Of a DNA stretch of 64,000 nt, positions 9,987 to 20,360 are shown piece by piece (within the stretch, counting starts at the first letter, position 1; every line of letters starts with the position of its first letter). The position numbers and the translations under genes were made by a program. The notes beneath the pieces are model-generated. The model was given only the letters and a program-made list of their open reading frames with translations, was not told the origin of the DNA and ran no database searches. Source of the DNA: Vibrio maritimus (lineage in GTDB: Bacteria; Pseudomonadota; Gammaproteobacteria; Enterobacterales; Vibrionaceae). Where the stretch lies: the NCBI GenBank assembly GCA_000755425.1, contig BBMT01000005.1:248001-312000 (forward strand), written 5' to 3'.

Positions 9987-11079
9987 ATGTCTAAAACTGA
10001 CAGTCAAGTTGCTGTGGCTATCGAGCAGCAACACAGTGCTAGGGTGATGGTCGTTGACGATGACCCAGTATTTAGAAGTGTAACCAGAAAGTTCCTGGAA
10101 GCGATTGGTCACCAAGTTGTTGAGGCTGGAGATGGCCTCGAAGCCTCAAAATGCTTGGTGAGGTTCAGCCTGATCTTGTTCTTTGCGATTTAGCTATGCC
10201 GCTTTTGACAGGCATGGAGTTCACAGAAGAGGTGAGAGTGGAGTATCCGTCACTGCCAGTGATCGTGATTTCCGCTACAGGGGATATGGTGATGTAGCCA
10301 AAGCGCTGAGAATGGGAGTGAAGGATTTTCTAACCAAACCGCTCAGCGATTATCGCTATCTCGCTGAAGCTATAGAGGTCGTGCTAGAAGAGAGCTCAAA
10401 TGTGGTCGAGCAATCCGACTTTGTTAGCCGTTGGTTCCGGTTGGATGATGACGGCAATGAAAGTGAGCAGCAGGAGCAAGAGCTCCATTGGCACCTCGAG
10501 TACTTACAGCAAAACCCAAACGCAGCGAGAGAATTGCTTACGGCACTGCTTCCGGAGAAAGACTCTTCACTGGGAGCTTGGCGTAGTAGCTATCGCTTGC
10601 TGCAATCCACAACCAGTTTACCATTGGTGTTTGATTACAGTTGGTTGATGAGTGGGCAGCTTGCCTTTTATCTCGTCGATGCGGATTCTGCCGACCAAGG
10701 GGGCGTAGCAAGCACCCTGCTGGTGCGAACCTTGTTTGATGACTATGTGCGTCGCCTACAGCATAACTCAGTCGACTTGAAAGGTTTAGCGCGCAACCTA
10801 GAAAAAGGCATGGCATGCGCAAGTGGGGCCAGTACGGTAGAAGCCTTGTTTGGCACCATCGATCTAGCTGAAGGCTCGGTGTCTATACTACCAGCGGGTC
10901 TTGGGTGCCGATGGGATAACGGGCAGGCACAGTTTAACATCGCAGGCGGGCGACGATTGGGTGATAATTGCTTAAGCAATTTCATGACTAAAGATCTCGC
11001 GCTCCAAGAAGCGGGCAAGCTGACGTTGAGTCGAGTTGGCTCTAGCAGCTTTAGTTGGGATATTAGTTTAATGGTGTAA
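9987..11079 (+). CDS. rssB: RssB-like response regulator with PP2C-like output domain (two missing bases)
   Basis: The restored protein is 364 residues. An N-terminal receiver domain begins about residue 20 (ARVMVVDDDPVFRSV) with phospho-acceptor in the CDLAMP segment, and conserved K in DFLTKPL. A C-terminal PP2C-like pseudophosphatase domain (LPLVFDYSWLMSGQLAFYLVD) follows. This architecture is that of RssB, which in E. coli delivers RpoS to ClpXP. Frame breaks near 10145 (CC for CCC) and 10289 (GG for GGG) are inferred; both repairs restore receiver motifs. The ATG at 9987 is preferred over 9963 because GAGGCG precedes it. Function as an RpoS adaptor is inferred from architecture. Confidence 0.85.
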
Positions 11080-11166
11080 CCGCTCGTTTAGGAGCTAATA
11101 ATACCCCTACAATTACTCGGTTTTTGACGGGTTGTAATTGAGTTATAGTAAAAATGTTAACGCTTT

Positions 11167-11189
11167 GGGAGGCAATTGCCTCCCTTTTT
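11167..11189 (+). terminator. Intrinsic terminator after rssB
   Basis: GGGAGGCAATTGCCTCCC is a perfect palindrome followed by TTTTT, about 90 bases after the rssB stop codon. Confidence 0.9.
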
Positions 11190-11248
11190 CGTACATTTTT
11201 TAGCCCAGTTCAAGCGCTGAATTTTAGCCCAATCTAAGAGCAAGAGTC

Positions 11249-11380
11249 ATGTCAGATCAAGAATTCAAAGAACCTTACAACATTTTTTACTTTCTAGGCT
11301 TTATCGCCGCATTGCTAATCCCAACACTTCCCGCTACTCTGACTTGGATCAGAGTAATGAATGGATACGCAGGTTTTTGA
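11249..11380 (+). CDS. Small single-pass membrane protein (43 residues)
   Basis: A short frame starts [20 protein letters not shown] and has one hydrophobic segment (about residues 12-32, [23 protein letters not shown]). It begins shortly after the rssB terminator and its stop lies about 30 bases before the DUF454 gene, so the two may be co-transcribed. I do not recognise the family. Support comes from its clean hydrophobic segment, an N-terminal charged head and its position in an otherwise compact region; there is a weak purine-rich stretch (AAGAGCAAGAG) before the ATG. Confidence 0.55.
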   Translation: MSDQEFKEPYNIFYFLGFIAALLIPTLPATLTWIRVMNGYAGF

Positions 11381-11412
11381 CCATAAAAAATTTGACCACT
11401 GTAAAGCGCTTA

Positions 11413-11786
11413 ATGTGGAACACAGTGGGTACTATTTCTGTTGTTTTGGGTGTGGTTGGAATAGCCCTTCCTCTATTACCAACGACCCCTTTTCTCCTTT
11501 TGGCTAGTGCGTGTTTTCTTCGCGGTAGTCCTGCCTTCCATCAATGGTTGCAATCGCACCCCAAATTAGGCCTATCATTACCGATTGGGAACAAGATCGT
11601 TGCGTAACGAAAACCGTTAAGCGTCGAGGTGCAATGCTCATCGTTGCGAGCTTCTCAATATCCATCTTTGTCGTTAAACCGCTTTGGTTAAAACTTATGC
11701 TGTTGACGCTGTTTGTGGCCACTTTTACCTTCTTTTTGCGGATTCCTGTGAAACCGCCCGTTGCTGAACACCACGAAAATCACTAA
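11413..11786 (+). CDS. ybaN: DUF454 (YbaN family) inner-membrane protein (one missing base)
   Basis: The family hallmark [23 protein letters not shown] is present near the N-terminus, followed by [11 protein letters not shown]. Adding one C near 11571 joins this to [21 protein letters not shown] and a final pair of membrane segments, giving 124 residues with the ATG at 11413; TTG at 11392 is an alternative start. YbaN proteins are small inner-membrane proteins of unknown function. In E. coli ybaN lies next to apt and dnaX, and the same neighbourhood is seen here. Confidence 0.88.
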
Positions 11787-11802
11787 CATTAGAAGGTTGT
11801 GT

Positions 11803-11826
11803 GCCCACTTTAAATGTGGGCGTTTT
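11803..11826 (+). terminator. Probable terminator after ybaN
   Basis: GCCCAC and GTGGGC pair with a 7-base AT-rich loop and are followed by GTTTTA, 16 bases after the stop codon. The stem is short, so strength is uncertain. Confidence 0.6.
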
Positions 11827-11943
11827 ACTTAATACCTACAGAATGAACGTATCTAGCTTGTAGTTGCTGTTTTGCAGCCGTGACATGCCAAGACCCGTAC
11901 TCTGAACGACAGGCACCCAAAGACCTTTCCAGAGATCAATACT

Positions 11944-12489
11944 ATGACTATCGACAAAATTTCCCTTATCAAAGCAAGCATCAAAAGTATTCCAGATTAC
12001 CCAAAGCCAGGGATCTTATTTCGTGATGTAACCAGTCTGATGGAAGATGCAGCGGCTTACAAAGCGACAATTGAGCTATTGGTAGAGAAGTACAAAGACC
12101 AAGGCTTTACTAAAATTGTTGGTACAGAAGCTCGCGGCTTTCTGTTCGGTGCGCCACTAGCACTAGAACTTGGGTTGGGTTTTGTTCCTGTTCGTAAGCC
12201 AGGTAAATTGCCTCGCGAAACTGTGGCGCAGTCATATGAGCTCGAGTACGGTATGGATACACTAGAAATTCATACAGATGCCATTGTGGAAGGTGACAAA
12301 GTGTTGATGGTTGACGATCTACTGGCAACTGGCGGCACAATTGAAGCAACAACAAAACTCATTCGCCAACTAGGTGGTGAAGTTGCACACGCTGCTTTTG
12401 TAATCAACCTTCCAGAAATTGGTGGTGACAAGCGCCTTGAAGCGTTGGGTATCGACGTATACAGTCTGTGTGAATTTGAAGGCCACTAA
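11944..12489 (+). CDS. apt: Adenine phosphoribosyltransferase
   Basis: 181 residues, the usual length. Apt salvages adenine to AMP using PRPP. The PRPP-binding motif [14 protein letters not shown] is near residue 120 and the [19 protein letters not shown]-terminal segment is typical. dnaX starts 12 bases downstream, so the two are likely transcribed together, as in E. coli. Confidence 0.97.
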   Translation: MTIDKISLIKASIKSIPDYPKPGILFRDVTSLMEDAAAYKATIELLVEKYKDQGFTKIVGTEARGFLFGAPLALELGLGFVPVRKPGKLPRETVAQSYELEYGMDTLEIHTDAIVEGDKVLMVDDLLATGGTIEATTKLIRQLGGEVAHAAFVINLPEIGGDKRLEALGIDVYSLCEFEGH

Positions 12490-12501
12490 TTAGGACGCCT
12501 C

Positions 12502-14720
12502 ATGAGTTATCTCGCGTTAGCCAGAAAATGGCGACCAAAGAAGTTTTCCGGAGTAGTGGGGCAGACTCATGTCCTAACTGCTCTTGAGAATGCTTTAGAC
12601 CAGAACCGACTTCATCACGCTTACCTGTTTAGCGGCACGCGTGGTGTGGGTAAAACGACGATCGGTCGTTTGTTTGCCAAAGGTTTGAATTGTGAAACTG
12701 GCATTACGGCAACGCCTTGTGGTGAATGTTCGAGCTGTAAAGAGATCGATGAAGGTCGCAGTGTTGATTTGCTAGAAATCGATGCAGCATCTCGCACTAA
12801 GGTAGAAGATACTCGTGAGTTACTGGATAACGTTCAGTACAAGCCGGCACGCTCGCGTTTCAAGGTTTACTTAATTGACGAAGTGCACATGCTCTCTCGT
12901 CACAGCTTTAACGCGCTTTTGAAAACGCTTGAAGAGCCACCTGAGTATGTGAAGTTTCTTCTGGCGACGACGGATCCTCAGAAACTGCCGATGACTATTT
13001 TGTCTCGTTGTCTGCAGTTCCATCTAAAGCCGATCACCGTTGATAACATTCACCAACAGCTAGAGCATGTTCTGAATCATGAACATGTTGAGCAGGAGCA
13101 CAGAGCTTTGTCGCTGCTTGCTCATGCCGCTGATGGCAGTATGCGTGATGCGTTGAGTCTGACCGATCAAGCTATTGCGCTTGGTAATGGCCATGTGACT
13201 ACTGAAGTCGTGAGCCAAATGCTCGGCACTTTGGACACTGCACAAGCTCTGCAGTTGCTTGACTCAATTGTCACAGGTGATGCACAGCAAGTGATGGCGA
13301 CCTTATCAGCTCTGGCCGACAACGGCGTTGATTGGGACGTTCTGCTTTCTGAGTTAGCGACACAGCTGCATCGTATCGCTATGGCTCAAGCTTTGCCAAC
13401 CAGCGTGGATGGAGAAGTCGCTGATGGAGACAAAGTTCGTCATCTCGCGACCGTGTTGCCTGCTACTGATGTACAGCTTTACTATCAGATTGTCCTAAAA
13501 GGTCGTCAAGATCTGCCTTTTTCACCGTCACAACGTGTTGCGGTGGAAATGACGTTGCTGAGAATGCTGGCCTTTAGACCCACAACAGAGCTGCAAGCGA
13601 GCGAAATAACCGCAGCGATCGTGTCTTCAAAATCGATGCCATCACAATCAATGCAGCCACAATCAATGCAGCCACAATCTGTGCAACCTGCTACGAATGT
13701 CAATCAGGCTCCGCGTCAGGCTGCACCGGTTGAAACTATGTCGACACCACCAATGTCACATACTCAAAGCGCGCCACAGTATGCGGGTTCAATTCCTCAG
13801 TACGATGAAGGGCCTGAACCGTACATTGATACCTCGCAAATGAGCTCATCTCAGCCGCCGAGTGCGCCGCAAGGTACTCGCAGCAGTCATCACCTGTGGC
13901 TCATCCTTCGCAGAGTCAGTCAGTACCACCGCAAGGACAACCTGCAAGTGCGCCAGCACCAAGTGGTGGTTCGCAAAATACCAGTGCTCGTCCTGCTGCT
14001 GGAGGTTTACGTCATCAGCTTCGCTCTCGCAGGCAGGCTGGAGGGCAGAATCCGCAAAGCCCAGGAGCGACTCCTGCAAAAAAGCCTAAAGCGTCATCTG
14101 AACCAAGCTCCGTATTAGAGCGAGTTGCAATGCGCACTCAGGGGCGTGCCCAGAGCTCGGCTCCGGTGTCAGATGTCGCAGCGCTACAAGCGCAACAACC
14201 GACTTCGAATGAGCCGTATCAGTGGCGACCTTCGAACAATGCAACTTTGCAAAAGAGTGAGCCGACGATTAAACCGTCGACGCTAAAGAAAGCACTTGAG
14301 CACGAGAAAACGCCTGAGATGGCAAAGCGTTTGACAGAAGAGGCCGCAGCCCAAGATAAGTGGGCGGAGATGATTGAGAAGCTGGAAGTAGGTAAGTTAG
14401 TTCAGCAACTCGCGCTCAACTCAGTTTACGCTATCGATGGTACATCGATTCAGCTTGGATTAAGGCCAACCCACGCACACTTGAACTCGGATAAAAACCA
14501 ATCCGAACTACTTGCTGGGTTAAATGTCTTACTACAACAAGAGTGTCATTTGTCCATTGAGATCTCTGAGCAGGGTATAACGCCGCTTGAGCTTCGAGAG
14601 AGTTTGTATCAGCAAAAACTCTCGGATGCAGCGCAAAGCCTACAAACGGATCCCAATGTGCAGTTCATGTTGACGCGTTTTTCCGCTCAGCTGGACGAAG
14701 AAAGTATTCGACCGTTATAA
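12502..14720 (+). CDS. dnaX: DNA polymerase III subunits tau/gamma (one missing base; programmed frameshift site)
   Basis: DnaX is the clamp-loader ATPase. Walker A GTRGVGKTT lies near residue 45, a zinc module has Cys at CETG...CGECSSC, and the Walker B/DExx segment is LIDEVHMLSRHSF. Domain III is followed by a long Pro/Gln/Ser-rich linker with a SMQPQ repeat, then the tau-specific C-terminus. The frame breaks near 13875; one added T in the linker (QGYSQQSSPVAHP) gives a 739-residue tau. Because dnaX is essential, the break is probably a read error. A separate, conserved A AAA AAG slippery site at 14078-14084 should yield gamma. It is followed by ybaB and recR. Confidence 0.95.
14062..14089 (+). 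promoter_or_regulatory. Programmed -1 ribosomal frameshift signal in dnaX
   Basis: In the tau frame the codons GCA AAA AAG (14076-14084) contain the heptamer A AAA AAG, identical to the E. coli dnaX slip site. In the -1 frame the next codons are GCC then TAA (14087-14089), so slippage ends translation one residue later, making a gamma product of about 529 residues. AGGAG at 14063-14067 lies 10 bases upstream, the distance of the Shine-Dalgarno-like stimulator in E. coli. CAGGAG and CTCCTG can also pair into a 6-bp hairpin just before the slip site. Confidence 0.85.
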
Positions 14721-14839
14721 GTCGCTTGGCGACGAGACTTGTCCTTTTGGGGTACAGGGATTGTCGGTGAGCAGGGGTTGCATTTGATGAATGAGACCCC
14801 ATGTTATTAATTGAAACATGAATAAACCGAGAGAAACCT

Positions 14840-15169
14840 ATGTTTGGTAAAGGTGGTATGGGCAACCTGATGAAGCAAGCCCAGCAAATGCAAGACCGCA
14901 TGCAAAAGCTTCAAGAAGAAATCGCGAACATGGAAGTAACTGGCGAGTCTGGTGCTGGCCTTGTTAAGGTGACTATCACTGGTAGCCACAGCACACGTCG
15001 TGTTGAAATTGACGAAAGTCTAATGGAAGACGACAAAGAGATGCTAGAAGACTTGATTGCAGCAGCATTCAACGACGCAGCTCGTCGTGTTGAGGAAACT
15101 CAAAAGGAAAAAATGGCGTCAGTAACAGGTGGTATGCAACTTCCACCTGGCATGAAAATGCCGTTCTAA
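14840..15169 (+). CDS. ybaB: YbaB/EbfC family nucleoid-associated protein
   Basis: 109 residues. The protein begins [20 protein letters not shown], continues with the helical dimerisation segment and a central beta region ([17 protein letters not shown]) and ends in PPGMKMPF, all typical of the family. These proteins bind DNA as tweezer-shaped dimers. A GAGAAA purine stretch precedes the ATG. It lies between dnaX and recR, the standard order. Confidence 0.96.
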   Translation: MFGKGGMGNLMKQAQQMQDRMQKLQEEIANMEVTGESGAGLVKVTITGSHSTRRVEIDESLMEDDKEMLEDLIAAAFNDAARRVEETQKEKMASVTGGMQLPPGMKMPF

Positions 15170-15192
15170 TTGGAAGATTAGAGACGTAATTA

Positions 15193-15791
15193 ATGCGAAC
15201 TAGCCATATGCTGGAGCATTTGATGGAGCCTTGCGATGCTTACCTGGGGTTGGTCCCAAGTCTGCACAACGCATGGCCTTTCATTTGTTACAGCGTGACC
15301 GAAAAGGTGGCTTACAGTTGGCGGATGCACTTTCAAGTGCCATGACTGAAATCGGTCACTGTCAGCAATGTAGAACCTTTACTGAAGAAGAAGTTTGCCA
15401 TATTTGCAGTAACCCAAAACGCAAAGAAAATGGTCAAATGTGTGTTGTAGAAAGCCCTGCGGATATCGCAGCGGTGGAAGCAACCGGGCAGTTTTCTGGT
15501 CGTTACTTTGTTCTAATGGGGCACTTGTCGCCATTAGACGGTATTGGACCAAGCGATATTGGATTAGACGTATTGGATTACCGTTTACGACAGGGTGATA
15601 TTGGAGAAGTGATTCTTGCAACCAACCCGACGGTAGAAGGTGAAGCCACTGCACACTACATTGCAGAGCTTTGCCATGAACATCAAGTATCAGCCAGCCG
15701 TATCGCTCATGGCGTGCCGGTAGGTGGTGAGCTTGAGCTTGTTGATGGCACAACCTTGTCGCACTCTCTTATGGGACGACAAAAAATCTAA
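15193..15791 (+). CDS. recR: Recombination mediator RecR (one missing base)
   Basis: The ATG at 15193 starts [33 protein letters not shown] once one G is added near 15228 (GAGCC to GAGGCC). The restored 199 residues contain the helix-hairpin-helix ([10 protein letters not shown]), a Cys4 zinc finger (CQQC...CHIC, about residues 55-70) and a Toprim domain. RecR works with RecF and RecO to load RecA at single-strand gaps. A frame opening at 15231 alone would lack the first helix. It follows ybaB by 23 bases and ends the apt-dnaX-ybaB-recR block. Confidence 0.95.
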
Positions 15792-15825
15792 GCCATTGTG
15801 CAAACGACTCTATATAAAAGGCGCG

Positions 15826-15852
15826 AATAATCGCGCCTTTTCTGTATCTGTT
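15826..15852 (+). terminator. Terminator after recR
   Basis: AAAAGGCGCGA and TCGCGCCTTTT pair perfectly around an ATAA-type loop, 34 bases after recR and facing the convergent aqpZ. Confidence 0.9.
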
Positions 15853-15893
15853 CTCTAGGTGAATCTCATCTTATCTTGAAACTGTAAGCCAGC

Positions 15894-16587
15894 TTATTCA
15901 CTGTTATTGCTGATAAGAGAGCGATAGACCCAGGCACCTATGATGGCACCGACGATAGGCGCTACCCAAAAAAGCCAAAGCTGCGCAACAGCCCAATCTC
16001 CAACATACAGTGCAACACCGGTACTCCTTGCGGGGTTAACAGAGGTATTAGTGACAGGAATACTGATAAGGTGGATAAGGGTTAAACAAAGACCAATGGC
16101 AATAGGAGCGAAACCTTGTGGTGCTCGACTGTCGGTCGCCCCCATAATGACAAGTAGGAACATGGCTGTCATCACCACCTCGGTGACCAGTGCTGAGGTC
16201 AGTGAGTATTGTCCGGGAGAGTGTGCACCGTAACCATTGGAAGCAAAACCTGAGCTTGCTGCATCAAAGCCCGCTTGCCCGGAAGCGATGACGTATAGCA
16301 CGCCGCCAGCCAGTACACCACCAATGACTTGAGCCACGATATAAGGCACCAGTCTTTTGTTTCGAAACGCCCGCCAGCCCATAAACCAATGCTTACTGCG
16401 GGGTTTAGGTGACAACCAGAAATATGACCGATGCAAAGGCCATGGTTAAGACGGTTAAACCGAAGGCGAGAGACACGCCGAGTAAGCCAATACCCACATC
16501 AGGGAAAGCCGCTGCTAATACTGCACTACCACAGCCGCCAAGTACCAACCAAAATGTGCCAAACAACTCCGCCAAATACTTGTTCAT
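15894..16587 (-). CDS. aqpZ: Aquaporin Z-type water channel (two missing bases)
   Basis: The start at 16587 opens [20 protein letters not shown], the AqpZ N-terminus. Two breaks are inferred: one base near 16432 restores [21 protein letters not shown] (first NPA box) and one A near 16355 joins [20 protein letters not shown]. The second box reads SVNPARS. The repaired protein is 231 residues with six membrane segments, the same length as E. coli AqpZ. It mediates rapid water movement across the inner membrane. The gene stands alone, convergent with recR. Confidence 0.92.
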
Positions 16588-16689
16588 ATCAGATACCTTG
16601 TGCATAGGAGGTTTATCTGACAATAGTCTATTTGGTGAAAATCGCGAATCTCGGAAGGAAATTAGCGATAAAACAATGGATAAAAGTGA

Positions 16690-16938
16690 TTATGTGAGGC
16701 TTTCAAGCTCAAAGATGTTTTCCATAGCGGTACGATCATTATCACCGCAGACGTCTGGGCAAGCTTTAAAGCTCAGACAAACTTTGGGACGTTCGGGTTT
16801 TCCAAACAATTTGCAAAGGTTGTTGTCATCAAGTTGAACGCAGCGCTCGCCGCTTGGCTTGCCTTTTGGCATGCCTGGAATAGCAGAAGAAATACTTGGG
16901 GCGATACAACACGCACCGCAGCCTAATCGACAATCCAT
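16690..16938 (-). CDS. Small cysteine-cluster (YkgJ-type zinc/iron-chelating) protein
   Basis: With the ATG at 16938 the protein is 82 residues and starts MDCRLGCGACCIAPSISS. The CxxxCGxCC core, a C in GERCVQLDD, NLCKLFG and KVC are typical of the YkgJ/UPF0153 cysteine-cluster family thought to hold a metal. An upstream ATG at 17013 would add 25 residues without family resemblance. It is divergently arranged with a second cysteine-cluster gene, ycgN. Biochemical role unknown. Confidence 0.85.
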   Translation of the reverse strand: MDCRLGCGACCIAPSISSAIPGMPKGKPSGERCVQLDDNNLCKLFGKPERPKVCLSFKACPDVCGDNDRTAMENIFELESLT

Positions 16939-17075
16939 CTTAACACCCTCGATAATGAAGGCGGCGAGTTTACCAGATGCGCTAGAATTGTACATATGTG
17001 AATCATGCATCAATGCTTGCAGTTTTTAGCCTCTAGAGGTATAAAACGCCTCCAATGATGAAAAGGGTAACACGA

Positions 17076-17525
17076 ATGAGCAATGCGTTTTGGGAAACCA
17101 CGCCACTTGAAGAAATGAGCGAATCACAATGGGAATCTCTATGTGACGGTTGCGGTAAATGTTGCCTGCATAAACTCATGGATGAAGATAGCGATGAAGT
17201 CTACTACACCAATGTTGCTTGTAGCTGGCTTAACAGCAAGACGTGCTCGTGTAAAGACTACCCGAATCGTTTCCAGTCTGGTGAAGAGTGCTTAAAGCTT
17301 ACTCGCGACAAAATTAGTGAGTTTAACTGGCTACCAGAAACCTGCTCTTACCGTTTGCTTTCAGAAGGGAAATCGATCCCAGAGTGGCACCCTCTGATTA
17401 CCGGTTCGAAGTCAGCGATGCACGCGGCAGGTGAAAGCGTTCGTAACAAAGTAGTGTATGAAATTGATGTTGTTGATTGGGAAGATCACATACAAAATTT
17501 ACCTGAGTGGGCGAAAAAGAGCTAA
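17076..17525 (+). CDS. ycgN: UPF0260 / YcgN family cysteine-cluster protein
   Basis: 149 residues from the ATG at 17076. Sequence follows E. coli YcgN closely: [42 protein letters not shown] and the [13 protein letters not shown] segment. Conserved cysteines suggest a metal or iron-sulfur cluster. The ATG at 17055 is possible but lacks the conserved N-terminal spacing. Role unknown; in enterobacteria it lies near the minCDE genes, which are not in this window. Confidence 0.92.
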   Translation: MSNAFWETTPLEEMSESQWESLCDGCGKCCLHKLMDEDSDEVYYTNVACSWLNSKTCSCKDYPNRFQSGEECLKLTRDKISEFNWLPETCSYRLLSEGKSIPEWHPLITGSKSAMHAAGESVRNKVVYEIDVVDWEDHIQNLPEWAKKS

Positions 17526-17773
17526 TGAGTTGTAGAAGTGGAGGTCGCAGCTGCCTACATTCAACGCTGAGTCAGATGTTATTTTAACGAGCTAGCTTAT
17601 CTTAACGATATTCGGTTTTTGATTGTAAGTGCTATGGGGGTGCGAACGTATTTGGTTCAAAGGTCGATTATCAACGAGAACCACAGTGTTCGCACACTGA
17701 TAGATGGGATCAACAATATAAAAGTGCCGAGCAAAATGACACGAGTTTACTTCGCGTGCCAAATAAACGTGGC

Positions 17774-19350
17774 TCAAGCTATCGTTGATTTATTTTTCCC
17801 CATCGACGCTACACTCTCAATGACGTCTTTTAAATCTTCGACTTCGGAAATCATCTGAGTATTATCGGACAAAGTGCTGTTCATTAATTCTATGGTTTCC
17901 CTAGATGTAGCATTGACAGTTTGCACATTGGAGTTCAGCTCAAATGAAACTTGAGACTGCTCTTCGACTGCTGTAGCAATTTGATGGTTTCTATCTACAA
18001 TTTCATGAATAGCACCTGATAGCCGAGTCATCTTTACTTTTGATGACTCGAGTAAAGATACGGTTTCATCTGCGTAAGTATTACTTTGCTCTAGAGAATT
18101 AAGGACTATTTTAGTTTCGTTGAGCACAGTTGTAATAACGCTATCGATCTGTGTGGTCGACTCTTGAGTTCGTTTAGCGAGCATTCTGACTTCATCTGCA
18201 ACTACTGCAAAACCTCTGCCCGAGTCGCCCGCTCGAGCTGCTTCAATTGCCGCGTTCAAAGCCAACAAATTGGTCTGCTCAGCGATGGCGTCAATGACCT
18301 CAACAACATTCGCGACTTCATCCATCATATCATTGAGACTAGTAATCTTGGATGTTGTTTCGTTTAATTGTGAAAGTAACAACTCCATGGAGCTGCTCGT
18401 TGATATTGCAGAGTTTGTGTTCTCCACCATTAGGCCTTGCGCCTCGACAGTTAATTCAGAAGTTGCGACAGCGCTTGAGGCGATCTCTTTTGAAGTAGAC
18501 TGCATCTCGTCAACAGCGGCGGCAATCATGTCGAGATTTTGCTGCTGGTTGTTGAGCTCTTGACATCCATTTGCCGTGTTTTGTGATACTTGTTGCGCTT
18601 TATTGAAAACACTTAAGCAAGTATCCAAAACTGAAATCTGTACACGACTAATAATAGATTTGGCTCTACTGTCACGCATCTTGAAACCTAGTGCTATTTC
18701 ACTAATATCATTTACCTGTCCTGTGTATACTAACTCCATCAGTGGGTTATTGAATTCCTCTCTAGCCTGCTTGGATAGCTTTTCTAGTGGCCTAGTTAGG
18801 ATAAAGGCTGCTATGGAGATTAGAAGAGCGAATACAAGGGAAGGATAGGGAATCACGACGTTCAACCTCCCCAGTAATTCTATAAGCCAGCAAAACAAGC
18901 TGCGATCATAGTCAATCTTAGCCAGAGTCTTGTTCGTGGAAGCATAAGTCTGAACGGTTTTCTTCCTTTTGATAATGTTTGATAGACTTTTTCTGCTCGA
19001 GCCACGTTTTCTCGAGATGGAAGTGTGCGAACCGACTGATATTCGAAAATTTGATTATCTTTTGAGAGAGGCGATGCATACGCGTCCACCCAGTAGAACT
19101 GTCCATCTGTACGGCGATTTTTAACCATCCCCATCCAAGGCTTTCCATTTTGCAAGTGTTTCCAAAGGTCTGAGAACGCATCTTTCGGCATATCTGGATG
19201 ACGAATTACGTTGTGTGGCGAGCCCACTAATTGATCCTTCTCATATCCTGCAACTTCCGTGAAATGAGGGCTGGAGTATTTTATATAACTCTTTTTATCA
19301 GTAATAGATATCAGGTTGTAGTGTTCTGGGTAGGTATATTCGTTATGCAT
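17774..19350 (-). CDS. PAS-domain methyl-accepting chemotaxis protein, Aer-like (one missing base)
   Basis: After adding one base near 18893 (T4 to T5) the protein is 525 residues. Residues 1-120 form a PAS domain of the Aer type ([22 protein letters not shown]), then a hydrophobic hairpin (about 150-195) anchors it, with a HAMP-like region, and the signalling domain carries the hallmark [22 protein letters not shown]. No periplasmic sensor domain is visible, so it likely senses an internal redox or energy cue. The C-terminus ends MGKNKSTIA with no CheR/CheB pentapeptide. A degenerate CheR-like gene lies 1 kb away. Confidence 0.92.
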
Positions 19351-20009
19351 TGCGACCTCAAATATAGTTGTTAACTAGATGGTTTGCATCTAGTTATGGA
19401 TCTGGTTGTAAAAACACAGCCACATGAAAATTCGATAGAAGATATTTTGTGGCGTGATTCGACGTGTGTTAGTAGATAGTATGAATAATCCTTTTGATAT
19501 TCGGTGCATGTAAATTGACAATATATCCTACTCTCGTCATCGATAAAGTCCGACCTAATAAAATCCCATAGGCTAGTAGTGTTACTAGCTATGTAAGTCG
19601 GTATTGAGCATGTTGAGTTCTCTATTTTTTTCATTTTGAAATATTTTAATTTCAGTGTGTTTGGTGAGAATTTATGTTTTTCTTGGTCGCTTATGATTCG
19701 TTTTAAATAAGTCTAGTATGTATATGAATTTTTTCTAATGTATTTATTTCTTTGCAGTCTTTATGTGATATATATCTCAAGATTAACCATTTTAAGAGTA
19801 AGTGTAATGGATGGTTGTTGTCTTTTGATTTTGTTTTAACTTCATGAAGTTTCAGTGTTTTATATTTGCCTTTGAATGAATTAGGGAAGTGCGAAGTTGG
19901 TTGTGTTTTATAAAATAACCATGTTGCATGTGTGTGATGTTGCTGATGGATGGGATATGTACTTTACTTTGCATGTTGGCTAATTAATAAACGTATAAAT
20001 AGGACTGAT
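19351..20009. other. AT-rich intergenic region beside the chemoreceptor
   Basis: About 660 bases of markedly AT-rich DNA. A reverse frame at 19371-19634 (87 codons) has no ribosome site and no recognisable content, so I leave it uncalled. No hairpin or repeat stands out. The composition, unlike the flanking core genes, suggests horizontally acquired or poorly constrained DNA. Confidence 0.4.
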
Positions 20010-20216
20010 ATGAAAGTTAATAACCTCGGGCAAGCAGGTTGTCTTGATAAAGCGACGTTGCTTCAACTCGTTATTCGCTCCTTTCCAGAAGAGATAAACG
20101 AAGCTGTTAACTATGAGTCTGGTGAAGTATGTATTGACTATGTAAAGCTTGATCATAAGCTGAAGTTTGATTTAGTTTTATTGGAGGTTGACTTGATTTA
20201 TAGTCCGAAAGATTGA
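20010..20216 (+). CDS. Hypothetical protein, 68 residues
   Basis: I do not recognise this protein. The ATG at 20010 is chosen because AGGA lies 5 bases upstream; an in-frame ATG at 19950 would add an unlikely hydrophobic leader. The product is soluble with mixed charge (MKVNNLGQAGCLDKATLLQL...), with a predicted helix near residues 14-32 and two beta-like stretches at the C-terminus. It lies in AT-rich DNA, 144 bases upstream of the CheR-like gene and in the same direction, so the two may form a small unit. Confidence 0.6.
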   Translation: MKVNNLGQAGCLDKATLLQLVIRSFPEEINEAVNYESGEVCIDYVKLDHKLKFDLVLLEVDLIYSPKD

Positions 20217-20360
20217 TGTGAATTTAAATTTCAATAAGACAGGGTGTTTTTCGGTTTAAGTAGTATGGTTGAAAATTTTAAGTGACTCTGAAGTATAGTG
20301 ATAACTAGTTCTAGTTATATCCAATGTTAGAGTTTCTTTACTTTTGTGGAAATTCTAAAA

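Noticed and set aside
13640..13690. Short repeat in dnaX (SMQPQ units) as a separate tandem repeat feature
   Set aside because: It is a coding low-complexity linker within dnaX, noted there.
13862..14089. Separate 75-codon frame inside dnaX
   Set aside because: It is the -1 frame of dnaX; only its last two codons matter, as the end of gamma.
19371..19634. 87-codon reverse frame upstream of the chemoreceptor
   Set aside because: No ribosome site, AT-rich chance composition, no recognisable domain.
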